From: Rhizoctonia solani
Lineage: Eukaryota > Basidiomycota > Agaricomycetes > Cantharellales > Ceratobasidiaceae
DNA length: 64,000 bases
Direction: 5' to 3'
Assembly: GCF_016906535.1 (NCBI RefSeq)
Contig: NC_057379.1
Location: 372,001 to 436,000, forward strand
Shown: piece after piece, positions 32,940-45,545 of the stretch
Layout: the number at the start of each line of letters is the position of its first letter
How positions within the stretch are numbered: the stretch's first letter is position 1
Translations under genes and position numbers: made by a program
Notes under the pieces: model-generated
What the model saw: the letters and a program-made list of their open reading frames with translations, nothing else
Databases searched by the model: none
Told to the model about the DNA's origin: nothing

Positions 32940-34799
32940 AGTTTCTGCATAGCTTCAATGACGCACTCTTTATAAGCTTGAGTCGAGAGGTCTTTTCCGG
33001 GTTATCTTGTTCAATATGCCATGCTTGAGGTACATTATTCTCGTAAGACACCAGAGCACGATCAATAGTTCCCGTTTTTCCCTGAGTATAATTGTCTATC
33101 AAGGGTATGGGATGTAAAAATGCAGGTACTGACAAGCATGATGCCCCTGACATCAACCATCAACGGCATTTGACTGGACCCCAAAATCGATCGGTTACTT
33201 CATATCGAATTGGCAGATTCCTCACCTCTCGGTCGTCCCCGTCTCCAGGTTGTAAACTATTCGACTCGTGAGAGGCAATAAGCTCTATTTTCAATTATCA
33301 CACGCACCAAGTATCCGCTTCTGGTGGTCAGTATTGATTGGTCTGTACTCGTTCTGAGACTGGACCAATGACGCCACAGTAACCACTCTTTTCTCGTCGG
33401 GCATGATCGCCAAGTCCCAGACTTGTAACCAATACAACTTGTATGTTTGGCTCGCCACCTGCCTGCCTGTGACATCCTATACATATGGTGAGGCCGTGTC
33501 AGTTAAATATACATCACCCCTGTGTGATGCCACGGACGCACAAATTTAACTAATTCTGAGCCTCGAAGTGCTGCTGCTTGACTTATGGGCTCCCTTGATT
33601 GGATCTCTAATGACGGAATCCACTCTGTCGACAAAAACCCAGATCCCGATGGCATCCAGACTACAGACTGTACATGCTGCCGCCGAACAGCATGTTTCTG
33701 ATAATACATATTCTAAATATATGACATATATCACTACAGCAATAACACAAAATTCTATTATGCTTACCTTCATAGGATTCCAGAGTGCTATAGATCCACG
33801 GTACTGTGTCACCAGTTGTTGTCCACTAGGACTCCAAATCACTCTCCCAATATCGGTCCCATCAGGCATACCAGGATGTACCAGTCTCCCCAACATTTTG
33901 AACTCCGTGGAATTCCCGGGTTCTTCATTCTGAATCTTCCAGACATAAGCCGCTCTATCCCAACTGCAGGTTGCGAAGCTCTGTCCATCTGGTGAGAATT
34001 GAAGATGTCCAACCTGACCGATGTGGTGGCTTGGCAACTTAAGTACGAGTTGGGTCCGTAGTTTTGGCATTCCCACCCCCACATCCACCAGAAAATCCTG
34101 TGTTCCAACAAGAGATCTTTGGAATAGCCCTAAATTCAACAAAAATAAGATAAAAACTTGGCTGGCCTTTACTTAATCACCTGCTCTAATCGCGTTCAGC
34201 TACGAAAGAGGTTGATAGACGCGGTCAGCAAAACCAGCAATTAAATATGACACTCCGGAGCCTACTTGTCTGGAAAACCTTCTCTCTCCTTGCGCGACAT
34301 AAGTCACCGAAGGTATAGCACTGGTGGGGCTTAGGGCCATTGGATGATTCAATGACATAGTAACGTCTCCAGAGGTCTGATTATCCAGGGATACAGAGGC
34401 CGGTTTGGTCGGTTGATTCTGCCCCCGACTTTCGGTTCTCACAGGCCACGGGTATCGCCTTCTAGGGGGCTTGGAACGACTACATTCTCCGACGATCGGA
34501 TTCTCAGGCATAGCTCCGTACTGGACCTCGTCGCGCTGTGCCTCCTCGTCTGCCTTCGTGTTATCCTGGAGATCGCTTGGGGCCGATGACCTGTTACGAC
34601 GGACGACCCGAAAGCAAATCCCACCGACCCCGCGCGTTATGTTCTTCCATCGAATGTATACATTATAAATAAAGCGCAGGGACGCGCCTACCAGAGATTT
34701 GGCTTTCCATAGGTCCTTTATGCCATCGTCAATGATTTGAAGTAGCCAACGTCTCCCTTGAGTTCGTGAATACGTCAAGCGTTCAAACGCAAACCACAT
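32940..34799 (-). CDS. WD40-repeat protein gene (multi-exon, model incomplete)
   Basis: Minus-strand exon blocks. The first (34799-about 34200) encodes an N-terminal region with Trp/Arg-rich helices and then a Ser/Pro/Asn-rich linker. The next (about 34126-33770) holds two WD40-type strands: FSPDGQSFATCSWDRAAYVW and IGRVIWSPSGQQLVTQYRG. Further blocks follow near 33690-33610 (VVWMPSGSGFLS) and 33450-33270 (LQVWDLAIMPDEKRVVTV), ending near 32940. WD40 propellers act as protein-interaction scaffolds. Introns can be proposed at GT/AG pairs, but I could not fix all boundaries, and the first-to-second exon join is uncertain. It may be a diverged or decayed gene. The partner protein is unknown. Confidence 0.6.
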
Positions 34800-35795
34800 C
34801 CCAACACATACTAGTAAACAAAGGCGAGCTTAGGGGTTATCACAAGTCCCGAACATAGCGACTTACGCAGGGTAAACGACGTGAAAGCAGTAAAAGCCGT
34901 GACAATCGCATTTACTGCCGGGGGTTGGGCACTACTATATGAGAACACTATACCCAGGTAAAGATATTAGTGCACGTCATATTCCACTATGTTTAACCGT
35001 AAAATAGTTAAGTAGGCCTACCGCATAATCCGATCAAGAACGCAATAGCAGACACCTACGAACTATGTCTAGCGTGACTCTCCAGGGTATTTAATTGGAT
35101 CGACTCGCCAGAAGGAATAACAGTGGTGTGTGTACGATCCACATCAGTATCCACCAGGGTACATAACACTTCGGTGACCTATAGGTAGCTTCGCGCCCTA
35201 GCTCCCACATACGAATCGATTGGTTAGGTCTCAACAAAAAAACACAAAACTCACAATGATATGCAAGCTAAAAACGCATTGTAAATATAGGTATACCAAA
35301 CAAACGCAAACACACCTGTGCATTCATAGCGCTGGCAATCGAAAATGTTAGGCTCTGGTTTGGATTTTAATATTTATTGGAAGTGTCACAAGGCCAATAC
35401 CCACACTGATCCACAAGGCATTAAGTAGATGTTGTAGAAATCCGTCCTGTTTCTGGTAGCTATACAGAAGATGATTTTAATAGGCTATGTCTACAATAGA
35501 TTACCATATATTCCAAGCTGTACCTATACTATACCAGAGATAGCTGTGAGTGCGCAAGTCATTAAAAACAGTCGGAACTTAGATACCTGAATTGTCGTTG
35601 CCGTCACGGCGCTAAAAAAAGTCGCCTATAAGGAGATGTCACTGATCCTATATATGCATCCAATGCAGAAACATCATGCTACCCACCACAGCTGAGAGGT
35701 TTTGAAGGTTAGTTGCAGTCCGCTCTTGGGAGTAAAGAATAGCGGGTATGCCTACCTGTGATATTTTATTTGTCAGGGAAAATATAATAATAGAA
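34800..35795. other. Gene-free spacer
   Basis: No ORF or repeat I can support. It may include the promoter of the WD40 gene and introns or the 3' end of the gene at 35800. Confidence 0.35.
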
Positions 35796-36930
35796 ACAAA
35801 GTAAGCCAATTACTTCAATGAATCCATGCAACGCATTCATCAGGTGGTCTGCTTGAGACCCTATATCTCCTGTTAGTTCATTAATGTGCCGAACAACCGC
35901 TATATCATCAAGTTTATCTTCGAATTCACTAAGGCAGTCAGCACGATACTAGATTGCTCCGTGAGCACCATGAGCCAGAAGCACGACTGTAGATTACGAA
36001 CTTGCAAATCTCCAGCAAATGCTCTGCATGATTCAACTACAGGCCCATGAGTAGTGTGCACCGCCGTATCAACAAATTCAGGGACATCATTACTATATCA
36101 AATAGCGCCGATTGTCAAGATAAAGATACCATAATCAGCCTCGTTCGGTGGCTCCACTTACAGGCGGTCTACGAATGTGATCAGGTCGGTAGCCAATGAT
36201 TTCAATTGAGATGGAAAGGTGTTGATGTTAAGTGAGCCCGCGCTCAAAGCTAGTGATTGTCTGCGGGTTTCCCTCCATGAATCACTTCGCCTTTCATATC
36301 GTTGAGAAGTGTGAGCTTGAGCATCCGGATCTTGCATGACGACGCCAGTTTTGAACAACCTTGATGCCTAAACGTTGTACAATCTCAGATGTAGCAAAAT
36401 CAAAGGCTTTGTTATTACTCTGTGTGCGTACGTTTTCTCGAAAGAGGCGAAGAATCTGTGGGAGGCGTTCTTGAATACAAGTAGTTGAATCAAGTAACCC
36501 GACGCTGGACCCAAGTTGGCGAATAGCGTTGGCAAAGGATTGTAACTTGAGATCTAGGAGACCAATTGATCGCTGGAAGGCACGGAACCTTTCAGTATCT
36601 CCTCGGTTCATTGATAGCGGCACATCCTTGGTGACTAGAATAGCAATCGGTAAGCAGCCTCGCTTTGTGATGAAGTTTCGTGGCTCTTTGGCAGATAGGA
36701 ACCAACGAATTAACGTGCTGACAATCATCTGATATCTTCTCGGGTCCTCCCACTGCTACGTCTCCGAATTCGTTAGACACTGTACGAACCGATGACCGGC
36801 GCTTGAGCAGTCCTGGAGACCAACCAGCACCATGAATAAGTACGCAAGAATTATCGTTGAGCGCCAATGCCATACCTTGGCGACGCCTTCCAGTAAACCC
36901 CAACATCGTAGTACCGAGGGTCAAAAAAGT
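35796..36930 (-). CDS. Conserved helical protein, family member also broken at 12.6-14.9 kb
   Basis: Minus-strand exon blocks collinear with the broken paralog: KRGCLPIAI...LKLQSFANAIRQLGSSVGLL and RLPQILRLFRENV (36690-36400), an exon starting ASRLF after TAG (about 36370), its continuation to LKSLATDLITFVDR (about 36160), and a VPEF...VHTTHG block (36095-35990). Conservation between two copies, with an AG directly before the A-S-[KR]-L-F exon in both, supports real exons. The content is helical and resembles the N-terminal adaptor-like regions of agaricomycete kinase or NACHT proteins, but I do not recognise a named domain. Exact ends and start codon are not resolved, and this copy could also be defective. 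Confidence 0.5.
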
Positions 36931-38138
36931 GGAGGAGAGATCGTATCAAGTTATATCTCTCTGCTGGCGTGGAATAAAATACCTCGGGAATCATGCCAGA
37001 TTTGTATCGTTTGTGCATCAAAGCGTAACCACGTGATTCCTACCCCTCTGCTCTCAATCGGTCGTGTTCCCAGAGCTCCGATTCTGTCGGGCCCCCCTAT
37101 TGATGCGTAGTCTCACCCGCCCTACGTGTTCCCTTTATTCTTCCTATCTTCCTTTTTCCCTGGTGTCTCTCTCTCCGCTGTGTACGTAGCCCCGCTCTGA
37201 TATAGCCACGGTGTCCGACCATGTGCTCGCGTCCGTGTAATATATTGTATCAAAAAAAGGCGTAACCACGTGCCCGAATGGGGCAGTGTTTAAAACTGAG
37301 AAACTGTGCACTGGTGTAGACACCACTCCTAGTTTCACGGCATATACTCACTGCCTAGGGTGCGGATTCTCACGATAGCGACGTGTGATATGGCTTTATC
37401 GTCCGAGCTAGGCTTTCTCTCTCCTTGACCATGAGACTGTCAGGACATTGAGGGAGGATACTGGTTAGACGCCGTGGGATGAGATGCCGCGGGATGAGAT
37501 GCCGTGGGATGAGATGCCGCTCATCCATGAACCAAACGAAGGAATATGAGACTTCTAGAACCGGTTCTAATGGAACGAACACCCGGGGATCGATTGATCA
37601 CTTCAACTTAACCATACACTACAAACTCCATCATGGATGGATTGTTTATGAAAGCAGCCACAATGAGCAAGGTGTTTGGGTACTGCGCGCTAAACAACAA
37701 CCCACCCGCTCTACTCCGCACAAATATTCTCACTTTTAACATACTTTCTTGTAGGAGCGAATTTTAATGGCAGACACACTATTCCAAGCATTATGATATT
37801 ATTCAAATCGGCGAAGTATGGTGCTGGAGCTGGTACGATTTGAGCTGCGACCCCTACGTGTGTTGTGTTTCATCTCCAGGGCCTGAAAGTGCATGGACCG
37901 AGGCCGCCCCGTTTCGCTATCGAAAGGACAAGGCGCCAACGCAAAAGGTTTATGTGACACTTGTTTCCACAGTGGCTCAGGCAGACCCGGCGTATAACCC
38001 TGATGATCAAGGGTACAAGGTCAGTTCATCCTCACAGATCCGAGTTCGGCCCGATCCCGAATCGCCGATCCTCCGATCACACCTTACCCCCCTCCCCCAA
38101 CCCGCTCACCACAACCTAACCAATACCTAACCACCACA
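36931..38138. other. Intergenic region upstream of deoC
   Basis: No supported gene. Holds a 15-bp tandem repeat at 37471-37520. The 60 bp before the deoC ATG are pyrimidine- and ACC-rich, typical of fungal 5' leaders. Confidence 0.4.
37471..37520. repeat. 15-bp tandem repeat, 3.3 copies
   Basis: Units GCCGTGGGATGAGAT, GCCGCGGGATGAGAT, GCCGTGGGATGAGAT, then a partial copy. The middle unit differs by one C/T at a CpG. Confidence 0.9.
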
Positions 38139-39259
38139 ATGCCCACAGTCAAACTCGATATCACACTTAAAGATCTATCCAAAATGATCGATGTATCGCT
38201 CTTGCATCCGACCATGACCGACGGCGAAATACTGGCAGGACTCCAAGATGCGAGGACGTACGTATCGGTGACCCCGTTTTTTTCTCTAAAATAATCCAAT
38301 AAAAATCAATATAAAAAACCCAGTTTTATCTATATTTGAGATATTCATATGAAAGTTATGGTTGTTAGATACGACGCGGCTGCGGCTTGTATGAAGCCTT
38401 ATGCGGTGACGATGGCTTTAGAAGCGCTCGAGGGGACGAGTGTGAAAGTGTGTCCTGTTATCGGGTTTCCGGCCGGGAACAGTACGACCGCTGTGAAGGT
38501 CTACGAAGCGACCGAGGTGGTAAAAGAGGTACATCCATTCAAAAAGTATCTGCATTTGTGAATATCATTGATCGGTATAGATAGGGTGCTCAAGAAGTAG
38601 ACATGGTGCGTTGCAATTGATACACAGCAATCTCACCCCACAGATGATAATGGGCAAATTAGGTGATCAATATAGGAAAAGCACTAAGCGGGGACTGGGA
38701 CTACGTTTCCGACGAGATTGGACAAATCAACGCAGCAGTGACCGCCGGCGGAGCTATATTAAAAGTGATCTTCGAGGTACGATTTTGAGGCTTTTCTTCC
38801 CCCCTCAAACCCCACGTTGATCGCCCACCGCCTTGTTGATGGATGCTCTAGACGGACTACCTACAAGACCCGGATATTATCCGTCTTTGTGAGATATGCT
38901 CCGCGTTTGGCGTAGGGTTTGTCAAGAGTTCGACCGGGTACGGGTTTAACAAGCAGTCGAATGGGATGTACAGTTATGCCGGTGCGACGGATCATAACCT
39001 CAAACTTATGCGCCAACAGTAAGTTATAATCTACATCTGAGAGCTGCCTACTCATTACAATTGGGCGCACGAAAGCTCGAGCGAAAAAGTCCAGATCAAA
39101 GCAGCTGGCGGCGTCCGAACGCTCGACGACCTCTTACGCGTACGTGCACTGGGAGTAACAAGGGTCGGAGCAACAGCTACAAAGGAGATTCTTCAAGAAG
39201 CTGTAAAGCGCGGGATAGGGAAAGAGCCAAAGACGGTAGAGGTCACAATACCCGAGTAA
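38139..39259 (+). CDS. deoC: Deoxyribose-phosphate aldolase
   Basis: Class I aldolase that splits 2-deoxyribose 5-phosphate into glyceraldehyde 3-phosphate and acetaldehyde (deoxynucleoside catabolism, cytosol). Six exons with GT-AG introns of 56-111 bp: 38139-38257, 38369-38528, 38585-38605, 38663-38776, 38852-39018, 39076-39259. All phases close, giving 254 residues, normal for the family. Motifs: LQDARTYDAAAACMKPYAV early, VCPVIGFPAGN, EVDMVINIG, and FVKSSTGYG, whose Lys is the Schiff-base residue, then KAAGGVRT near the phosphate site. The third exon is only 21 nt. No neighbour suggests a nucleoside operon, as expected in a fungus. Very secure identification. Confidence 0.95.
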
Positions 39260-39410
39260 ATGAGAACAAGTGCGCATGAATTACAGTAGATTATGAATAA
39301 ATAAACGAGATAAAACCCATATTTGGATATCACGTGATAATCCATTTGCAACGCGCTTTCTTTCCGACCTCATCCGATTCTCACACAACCACAACTCGTC
39401 GAGTTTAATA

Positions 39411-39830
39411 ATGGGAGGATACTAGTATGTGTTATACTTAATTATTATAATTATCAATCTGACTGCTGGATGGATGAACAGCGTCATTGCCGGTCGCCGT
39501 GTGGCCAACGAGTACCTCGCACTCGGCACACTCTTCTCGACCGGTGCGATCGCATGGGCTGCGTCCCGCGGCGGCTCAAAGAAGAAACCCGAGCCGGAGA
39601 GTCTACTGGACAAGGCCAAGAGCACGCTGGGCGTTGGTGATTCGTAAGTCTCTGATCGTGTCTAGCTTTAGGGTCAGTGACTGATTGCGATGGCTCGGTT
39701 GGGGTGGGCAGTGATGAAGAGGCATTGTGAGTTTCCCGAGTCCATACATGCGACTGGACAAATGCTAATTTATTTTGTATGTAGCATTAAGAAGTTCATC
39801 GCTGACGCGGAAAAGGAGGCCAAGCATTAG
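39411..39830 (+). CDS. ATP19: Mitochondrial ATP synthase subunit K (Atp19-like)
   Basis: Small accessory subunit of the F1Fo ATP synthase, linked in yeast to dimer stability, in the inner mitochondrial membrane. Four exons: 39411-39424 (14 nt), 39482-39643, 39712-39726 (15 nt), 39785-39830, joined by GT-AG introns of 57, 68 and 58 bp. Phases close to give 78 residues. The start Met-Gly-Gly-Tyr followed by a Gly-Arg/Lys step and EYLALGTL, a single membrane segment, and the acidic-basic tail DEEAFIKKFI...EKEAKH align with the general plan of yeast Atp19. The first ATG is chosen because it gives the conserved MG start; an in-frame ATG at 39474 lies inside the first intron. Confidence 0.85.
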
Positions 39831-40119
39831 AGGCGATCTGCTCCCTGTTGATCACCACGACCAGGCATTAAAAATTAGATCGATTCATCCAATGAAAATA
39901 GGATTATTCGCATTTATTCCAACCGTTCGCTGTAATGGGATTAAGAATGCAACTCGATTCTTACACACAACAGAAAATCAAAAATCAACAACAAAATCGG
40001 GTGGGCATAAAAGTCATAAAACGCCTATACTATCTAAACACAAACACCGAAAATGGCATAAATCAAAATAAGTCCTATACGAGATATATATAAGAGCAGG
40101 CAGAATGCACGAGAATAGT

Positions 40120-41557
40120 CTACCAGTTCCAGTCTTCACCGAATGCGTCGTTTGCTGTGTTTACGCTCGCAGCGTCAGAGGCAAGTTGGGCATTGTGTGT
40201 TGTGCTGGTGCTGGGTTGCAAGACGGCCCCGAGAGTGGCCGACGTTCCGTCATCATCGTCTATTAAAGAGACCGAGGAGATTCTTTGGGCTGGAGTCGAA
40301 TGCGAGGTCGAGATAGGAGAAACACTCGGCTTCTTGGACCGAGGCGAAGTCAACTTCATCGGAGGTGTAGGGCTTGCTCGAATAGGGGTACTGTTCTGCC
40401 TCGAAAGAGATGGGAAAGAATCAGACATGAACGAGGATGCTCGCTTATTCCTGCATAGCGACGAGCGTCAGGGTCAGTTCGGGATGGAACATAATTCTAT
40501 CAAAAGCACTTACGCCAAGGAAGTCCTCCTTTCCCCAATCTTCTCAACTCCACTGAGTCCCAATGCGCTCATGGCGGGTCCGCTCAGTCGGATGGGCTCG
40601 GGCTCGGCGGTTTCGAATGGACCCCACGCGTCTGGATCGTCATCCTCAGCATCTACAACGCGTGGTTCGTCTTTTTCCTTGAGTTGCTCGACACCAGCAA
40701 ACGAAGATACGGACGACAGCGAATATCGCGTGCTCGTTGCTGTCGATATCGATGAATGGGGGGTATGTGACAAGTGACCTCTTGAAGCAGGAGTAAGTGG
40801 TGGCCTGTTTCCCTTGACAGGACTGGGCGAAGAGGTATAACTGGGTGAAGGGGATGACTGAATGGGTTGTGTGGGACTAGGGGGCAACGCGATTTCCCCG
40901 AGCCCAAATATACCCCGCACGAGATCCACAGCACCGTTGCCCGCACTTGCCCGCGAAGCCTGCCGATCGTTCCCCTTTGCCACAATCTTTTCCCATTTCT
41001 TTTTGAGCTGCAAGAGGTCGGCTTCGTGTGTCGCGAGTTGGGAACGGAGTTCGACGCATTTGGCTTCTTTTTGGGCGATAAAATGGAGGAGATCCTTGTG
41101 CCTGCGCAATTAATGTTATTAGCTTCAGCCGAATAAGAGTCTATTTAGAATAAACTTACTTTTCGGTCAATGTGAGAACTGGGGGCGGCTGGTCTCTGTC
41201 GTCCTTGTCGTCCAGAGCAGACGCGCTCCTCCGCTTACGCTCAATCGCCTCTCGTTGTGCCCGTTCCAATACACCCTCGCTCGCACCGATACTCGAAGTG
41301 CTCGCATGTCCTCTCCCTCTTCGGCCTTCGTGGTCCCGTAAGCTCCCGCCTCGTGAAAGTCCCGGACGGACTACGCCGTCGTCGAACCCCAGCCGCATGT
41401 CATCCCGACCGTACGCAACACTTCCCATCCGCCGAGGTAACGGTGCACTGGCCAATGGCGAGCCGAGAGCATTGCCTGTCCCGAGATGGAGTGGCCGGGG
41501 ACCGGGTGTGAGTGTTAGCCGTTTCGGCGCCTTGCCCGGTGTCGAGTGTGCGGACAT
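40120..41557 (-). CDS. DUF4048-like coiled-coil protein
   Basis: Three exons on the minus strand: 41557-41160, 41101-40514 and 40450-40120, with 58- and 63-bp GT-AG introns; phases close to 438 residues. The N-terminus (1-130) is Ser/Arg/Pro-rich with a LTLTPGPRPLHLG block. A short conserved helix follows, LTLTEKHKDLLHFIAQKEAK...LRSQL...LKKKWEKIV (about 128-172), a predicted coiled coil and the hallmark of fungal DUF4048 proteins as I recall them. The rest is Ser/Thr/Pro-rich, apparently disordered, ending in DAFGEDWNW. Biochemical role unknown. The domain name is from memory of the family and should be checked; the gene structure itself is well supported. Confidence 0.75.
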
Positions 41558-42495
41558 GGGAAGTAGTGGTGGTCGTCTAGATGGGACAGAGTAAACCTAG
41601 TGTTCGTGGTGGTCCACCGTTGGTTACTCGAACTTCAAATGCAGATTATTAACAGATGTTATAAGTGGATGATCAAACCTGGGCTGGTGTGGTATGTGCG
41701 AGGCGTTGTCAACGGGAGCTGGAAACGAGGCGCAAATGGGGGACCCTTGGGCACGACCCTGAAACGGTCTGGATACTGTTGTGGACATGTGTTGACATTT
41801 CAGGTAATACAAATAGCATACTGGGGGCTACGAGGTCTACAATATGGGGCGAAATTATAATGGAGGGCTGTCGACTTATATGTTGCGGACAAGACAGAGA
41901 AGAAACACCCAGCTGCCAAGCTTCGGGTTCTATGGCAGGATAACGAAAGATGCGTGATCCAGAAATAGAAGTTCCTTGGGCATTCTAGCATACGATCGCA
42001 GACGTACGGATTTGGATCCTTTTTCAGACACAGCTTTGCTGCTCGTATGATAGCTTGGTTTCATTCATTATTATTCTCGTCGTTCATATTGTACAGGTCA
42101 ACGTCATACAAGGAAGCTAAACATTTATCAAATTGAGGCTTGGCCATATTATAATTACGAAACCGTCCAGAACCAACCAAACGGTATATTTCAGTCCAGG
42201 ATACCGGTCACAACTATTCAAAACTATATGTATACGCTCAGTTATTTGGATTGAAATCGACGATTATCATTCGTTTAACCCATCCTATTCAAAAAATTGC
42301 TCTATGAAAGTACAGTACACAATTTTGAAAGCGAGCGGAGCAAACACAACAGTAGCCCCTCGTATTAATACTTGAGAAATCGTCTTTGTAATCATCTAGA
42401 GGGTAAATACGAATCATGGGATATATCAAGAATGTAAATACACAAGATTCGTTTCTTGATAACGAAGCGATATATGTCCCTACGTGTCTTGCGAA
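41558..42495. other. Intergenic region
   Basis: No supported gene or repeat. It lies between the 5' end of the DUF4048-like gene and the 3' end of kinase 1. Confidence 0.45.
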
Positions 42496-45400
42496 TCAAT
42501 CCCGGCGCGGAAACTCGTAGCTCGGGGATATTGGGCGTGGCGGTGGCGTTGGTAGGTTATCCAGGGCAATTGTCTTCATCTGTCTTCGAGGTAAGCAACG
42601 CTCAACTCGTGCGTGTATCGAAGTATCTTACCTCTCTTGCAACTTCCGCTGCAGTAGGACGTGCTTCCTGCTCAGACCAGCAACGTAACAACAGCTTCCA
42701 TAGCTTTTCTGCCTCATTATGGCCCATGAGCAAGCACTCGGGTCTTTCTGGGAGTGCTTTCCGTACGGTCACTACGAACATGATGGCAATATCTGATTGC
42801 CTCTCGTATGGGAGCCTCCCAGATATAACCTCCTGAGTTTATATCCGTCAGCAGGTGATCACAGTGAATGGTATGACCAACTTAAGGCTTACGTAGATAG
42901 TCTATGATCCCGTCGTTTCAGTTCATTCGTGTCATATCATCAACCTCAATTACTTACCGTTCCTAGTGCATATACATCCGATGCCTTAGATGGCCTTTCT
43001 CCATTGATGATCTCAGGTGCCTATATTAATGTAAGCCCCAAGCTAAATGCTACAAAGGTATTCGCGATGAGCGGGCTTACCGACCAACGAATTGACATTC
43101 CGCTCGCACTCGTAGTCGGCGTGAACTTCATCGTCTGATCCTTCAGAAACGCGTTTCCAAAGTCGCTCAACACTGCAGTACCGTCGTCCGCGATAAGCAC
43201 GTTGGGCTGAGTCGTATGTTAGCCATGGCAGTGGACATATGTCGCCACACTTACCCCCTTCATATCACCATGAACCTAGACCCCTAGTCAGTACGTCCAT
43301 GTTTTACATGTGTCGTATACTCACGATACCGATCTCATGCAGGTAAGATAGCCCCTCGCAGATCTGTACACACTAGACGGCGGGTCGTGTAAGTATATGC
43401 GTGCAAGCTGGGGACGACAGGATCTTACCAGACTTTGTCGGTCAACCTCCGGTGTTTTCGCCAGGAAGTTAGATAGACTGCCTTTACCCATCCAAGGGGA
43501 TATCATTCCTATGCGACCTCGGAAGACCAGCAGGCCAAGAAGTGGAGCCACGTTCGGGTGATCGCATTTACTCCATGTATGGAGCTCCCTCGCGGCGTGC
43601 TAATACCAGTGATCAGATACAATCATTGAGCAAAACACAATCCGATCCTACCTTGAGGTGCTTTGGGTTTTGACCAAGACTGTGTACTGATACTCGTAAC
43701 AACTTCATGGCTACTTTCGTGCCGTCCAACATCCGCCCGCAGTACACATCGCTGAATCCCCCAGTGGAGATGGGGTATTCTCCAAAGCTGGAAATATCGG
43801 CACTATCTGATAGGTCTTTACAACCATGATCGATCAGCCGAAGCAGGACATCGGCTCCAGACTGAGTGGCCTGATCAGTAGCATTCCAACCCTAAAATTA
43901 ACACAACTACCATTTGCCTGCTGATAGGAGGATCTTCTGTGTTTACTGGGCTGCTCGAGTTCGCCAGCTCTGCAAGTTCGTCATAGCTCTGCAATGTATA
44001 CTTTATCTCCGCTTGGGTGGTGACAAGGGCTTGTAGCAGCTGCTCCTCGGCTGACCTGGTGGCTGAGTTACTCGAGTCATTCGACGATCGCTTCGCACGA
44101 GCGCTGCCTGCGCTGACGGTGGCCGTTTCGATATGAGCGTCAATGATTTCTTTTGACGTCATAGTGCTTTCTCGAAACTCCTACGTCATCATAATTGTTA
44201 AACTCAGTCTGAGGATTGCGCAATTCCGGTGACAGACCTTTATCAATGGATCCTTCAGGATACTGTCCAAAGTAGTGTGTAGAAGTGACTCGGACAGGAT
44301 CCGGCAGTTGCCACGAGCGCTCTCGCATTCCTCAAAGAGCCACTTCACATCACCCACCGGGCCGGATGTTCTAGGGCCGGGTTCGTTTCCCATAGCAGGA
44401 GACCTTGTTAAACATTGTTCATTTTCTTGGTCTGTCGATCCATCTGTTGCTACCTGTCCAGTGTCCTGTTTGGAACCAGCGCTGCTTGAATCATCGATGC
44501 TATTGTGACTGGAAGGTCCACTTGACGGGGATCGTGACGGGGCGGAGGGGGCTATGAAGGACTTGGCAGAAATTATTTGGTCTTCATCGATAATGACTAT
44601 GCCTTCATCAGGATATGTCAATTCAAGACTTTGCCTGAGTTTTGTCCAAGTTGACCGGTAAGGCCCGAGAGTTCTGAAAGCAATCCATAAGATATCATGA
44701 AGCCATAGGCTGTAGCGCACTCACTCTGCATCCTTTAATAAGAATACCGAAGCCCCAACCGCTTCGACCAGCCGATCTCGAACAACTAGCGATGTGCGTG
44801 GGCCCAGAGCAACCTCTTCAACAGTCTCTAAGAGTGTTTGCTCGTGCGTATGACTAGCAAAGTAAGGGCGACACCTGTATATCATTATCACCCATAGCTA
44901 CTTAATTAATTAGCATGTAGTAGACAAACAACTAGCAAAGTAAATACCTTGGCGGCGGAGACCTGCACGCTTGGAAGAGCAGAGCTAAGAGGGATTTTTA
45001 ATATGTGTCACCCAATATAAAGCGGACAGACCAACACTAACCGAATATTGTTGACAAGAACTTTAAACGACTCCTCTGTCTCTTGAGGATCTATGCCAAG
45101 TTTGTTGCATAACTCGGCCACGGCCTCTCGGTCTTCCATGTGACTATGAATAGCATATTCTACGTAGCATAAATAATGTGAGTCTCCTTAAAAGTAAAAT
45201 AAACTTGACAAAACGAACCAGCTAGGCGGGACATTTTCCATGAAGTCCGATCACCACGTACATCCCGACCCAGTAGCCCAAGTTGATCTTGAGACTTCTC
45301 GATGTTGTTTTGAACAAAGTTGTTCATGCCGCGGAGCAGATCGAGCGCATTCCTGAATCTGTACTCCATCTGCGGGTATGTGTGAGCCCTCTTGAACAAA

Positions 45401-45545
45401 GATTGGCATATAAATACGTATGGCAGCACATTTCGAGTCAAGTGGTGCTGGCTCTCCCATGGTGGCTTGGAAGGGAAATACATCTACTACAAGGTACTAA
45501 CCTGGAGGATAATAGAGATGTTGAGGATGCCTACAAACTGTAGGC
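42496..45545 (-). CDS. Tyrosine-kinase-like protein kinase 1 (5' end unresolved)
   Basis: Multi-exon minus-strand gene ending at TGA 42496-42498. N-terminal helical exons (MEYRFRNALDLLRGMNNF near 45370, EYAIHSHMEDREAVAELCNKLGIDPQETEE near 45150, LFEECESARGNCRILSESLL near 44330) precede the kinase. The kinase domain (about 43800-42640) has the glycine loop GGFSDVY, VAMKLL Lys, VHGDMKG-NVL catalytic loop (Gly replaces the Arg of HRD), LSDFGNA, and a C-lobe ending LWKLLLRCWSEQEARPT. This suits a TKL-type fungal kinase with an adaptor region, cytosolic signalling role unknown. The tail is Pro-rich (PTPPPRP). The first exon found in kinase 2 is not evident here, so the 5' end may be lost or displaced. 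Confidence 0.75.
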
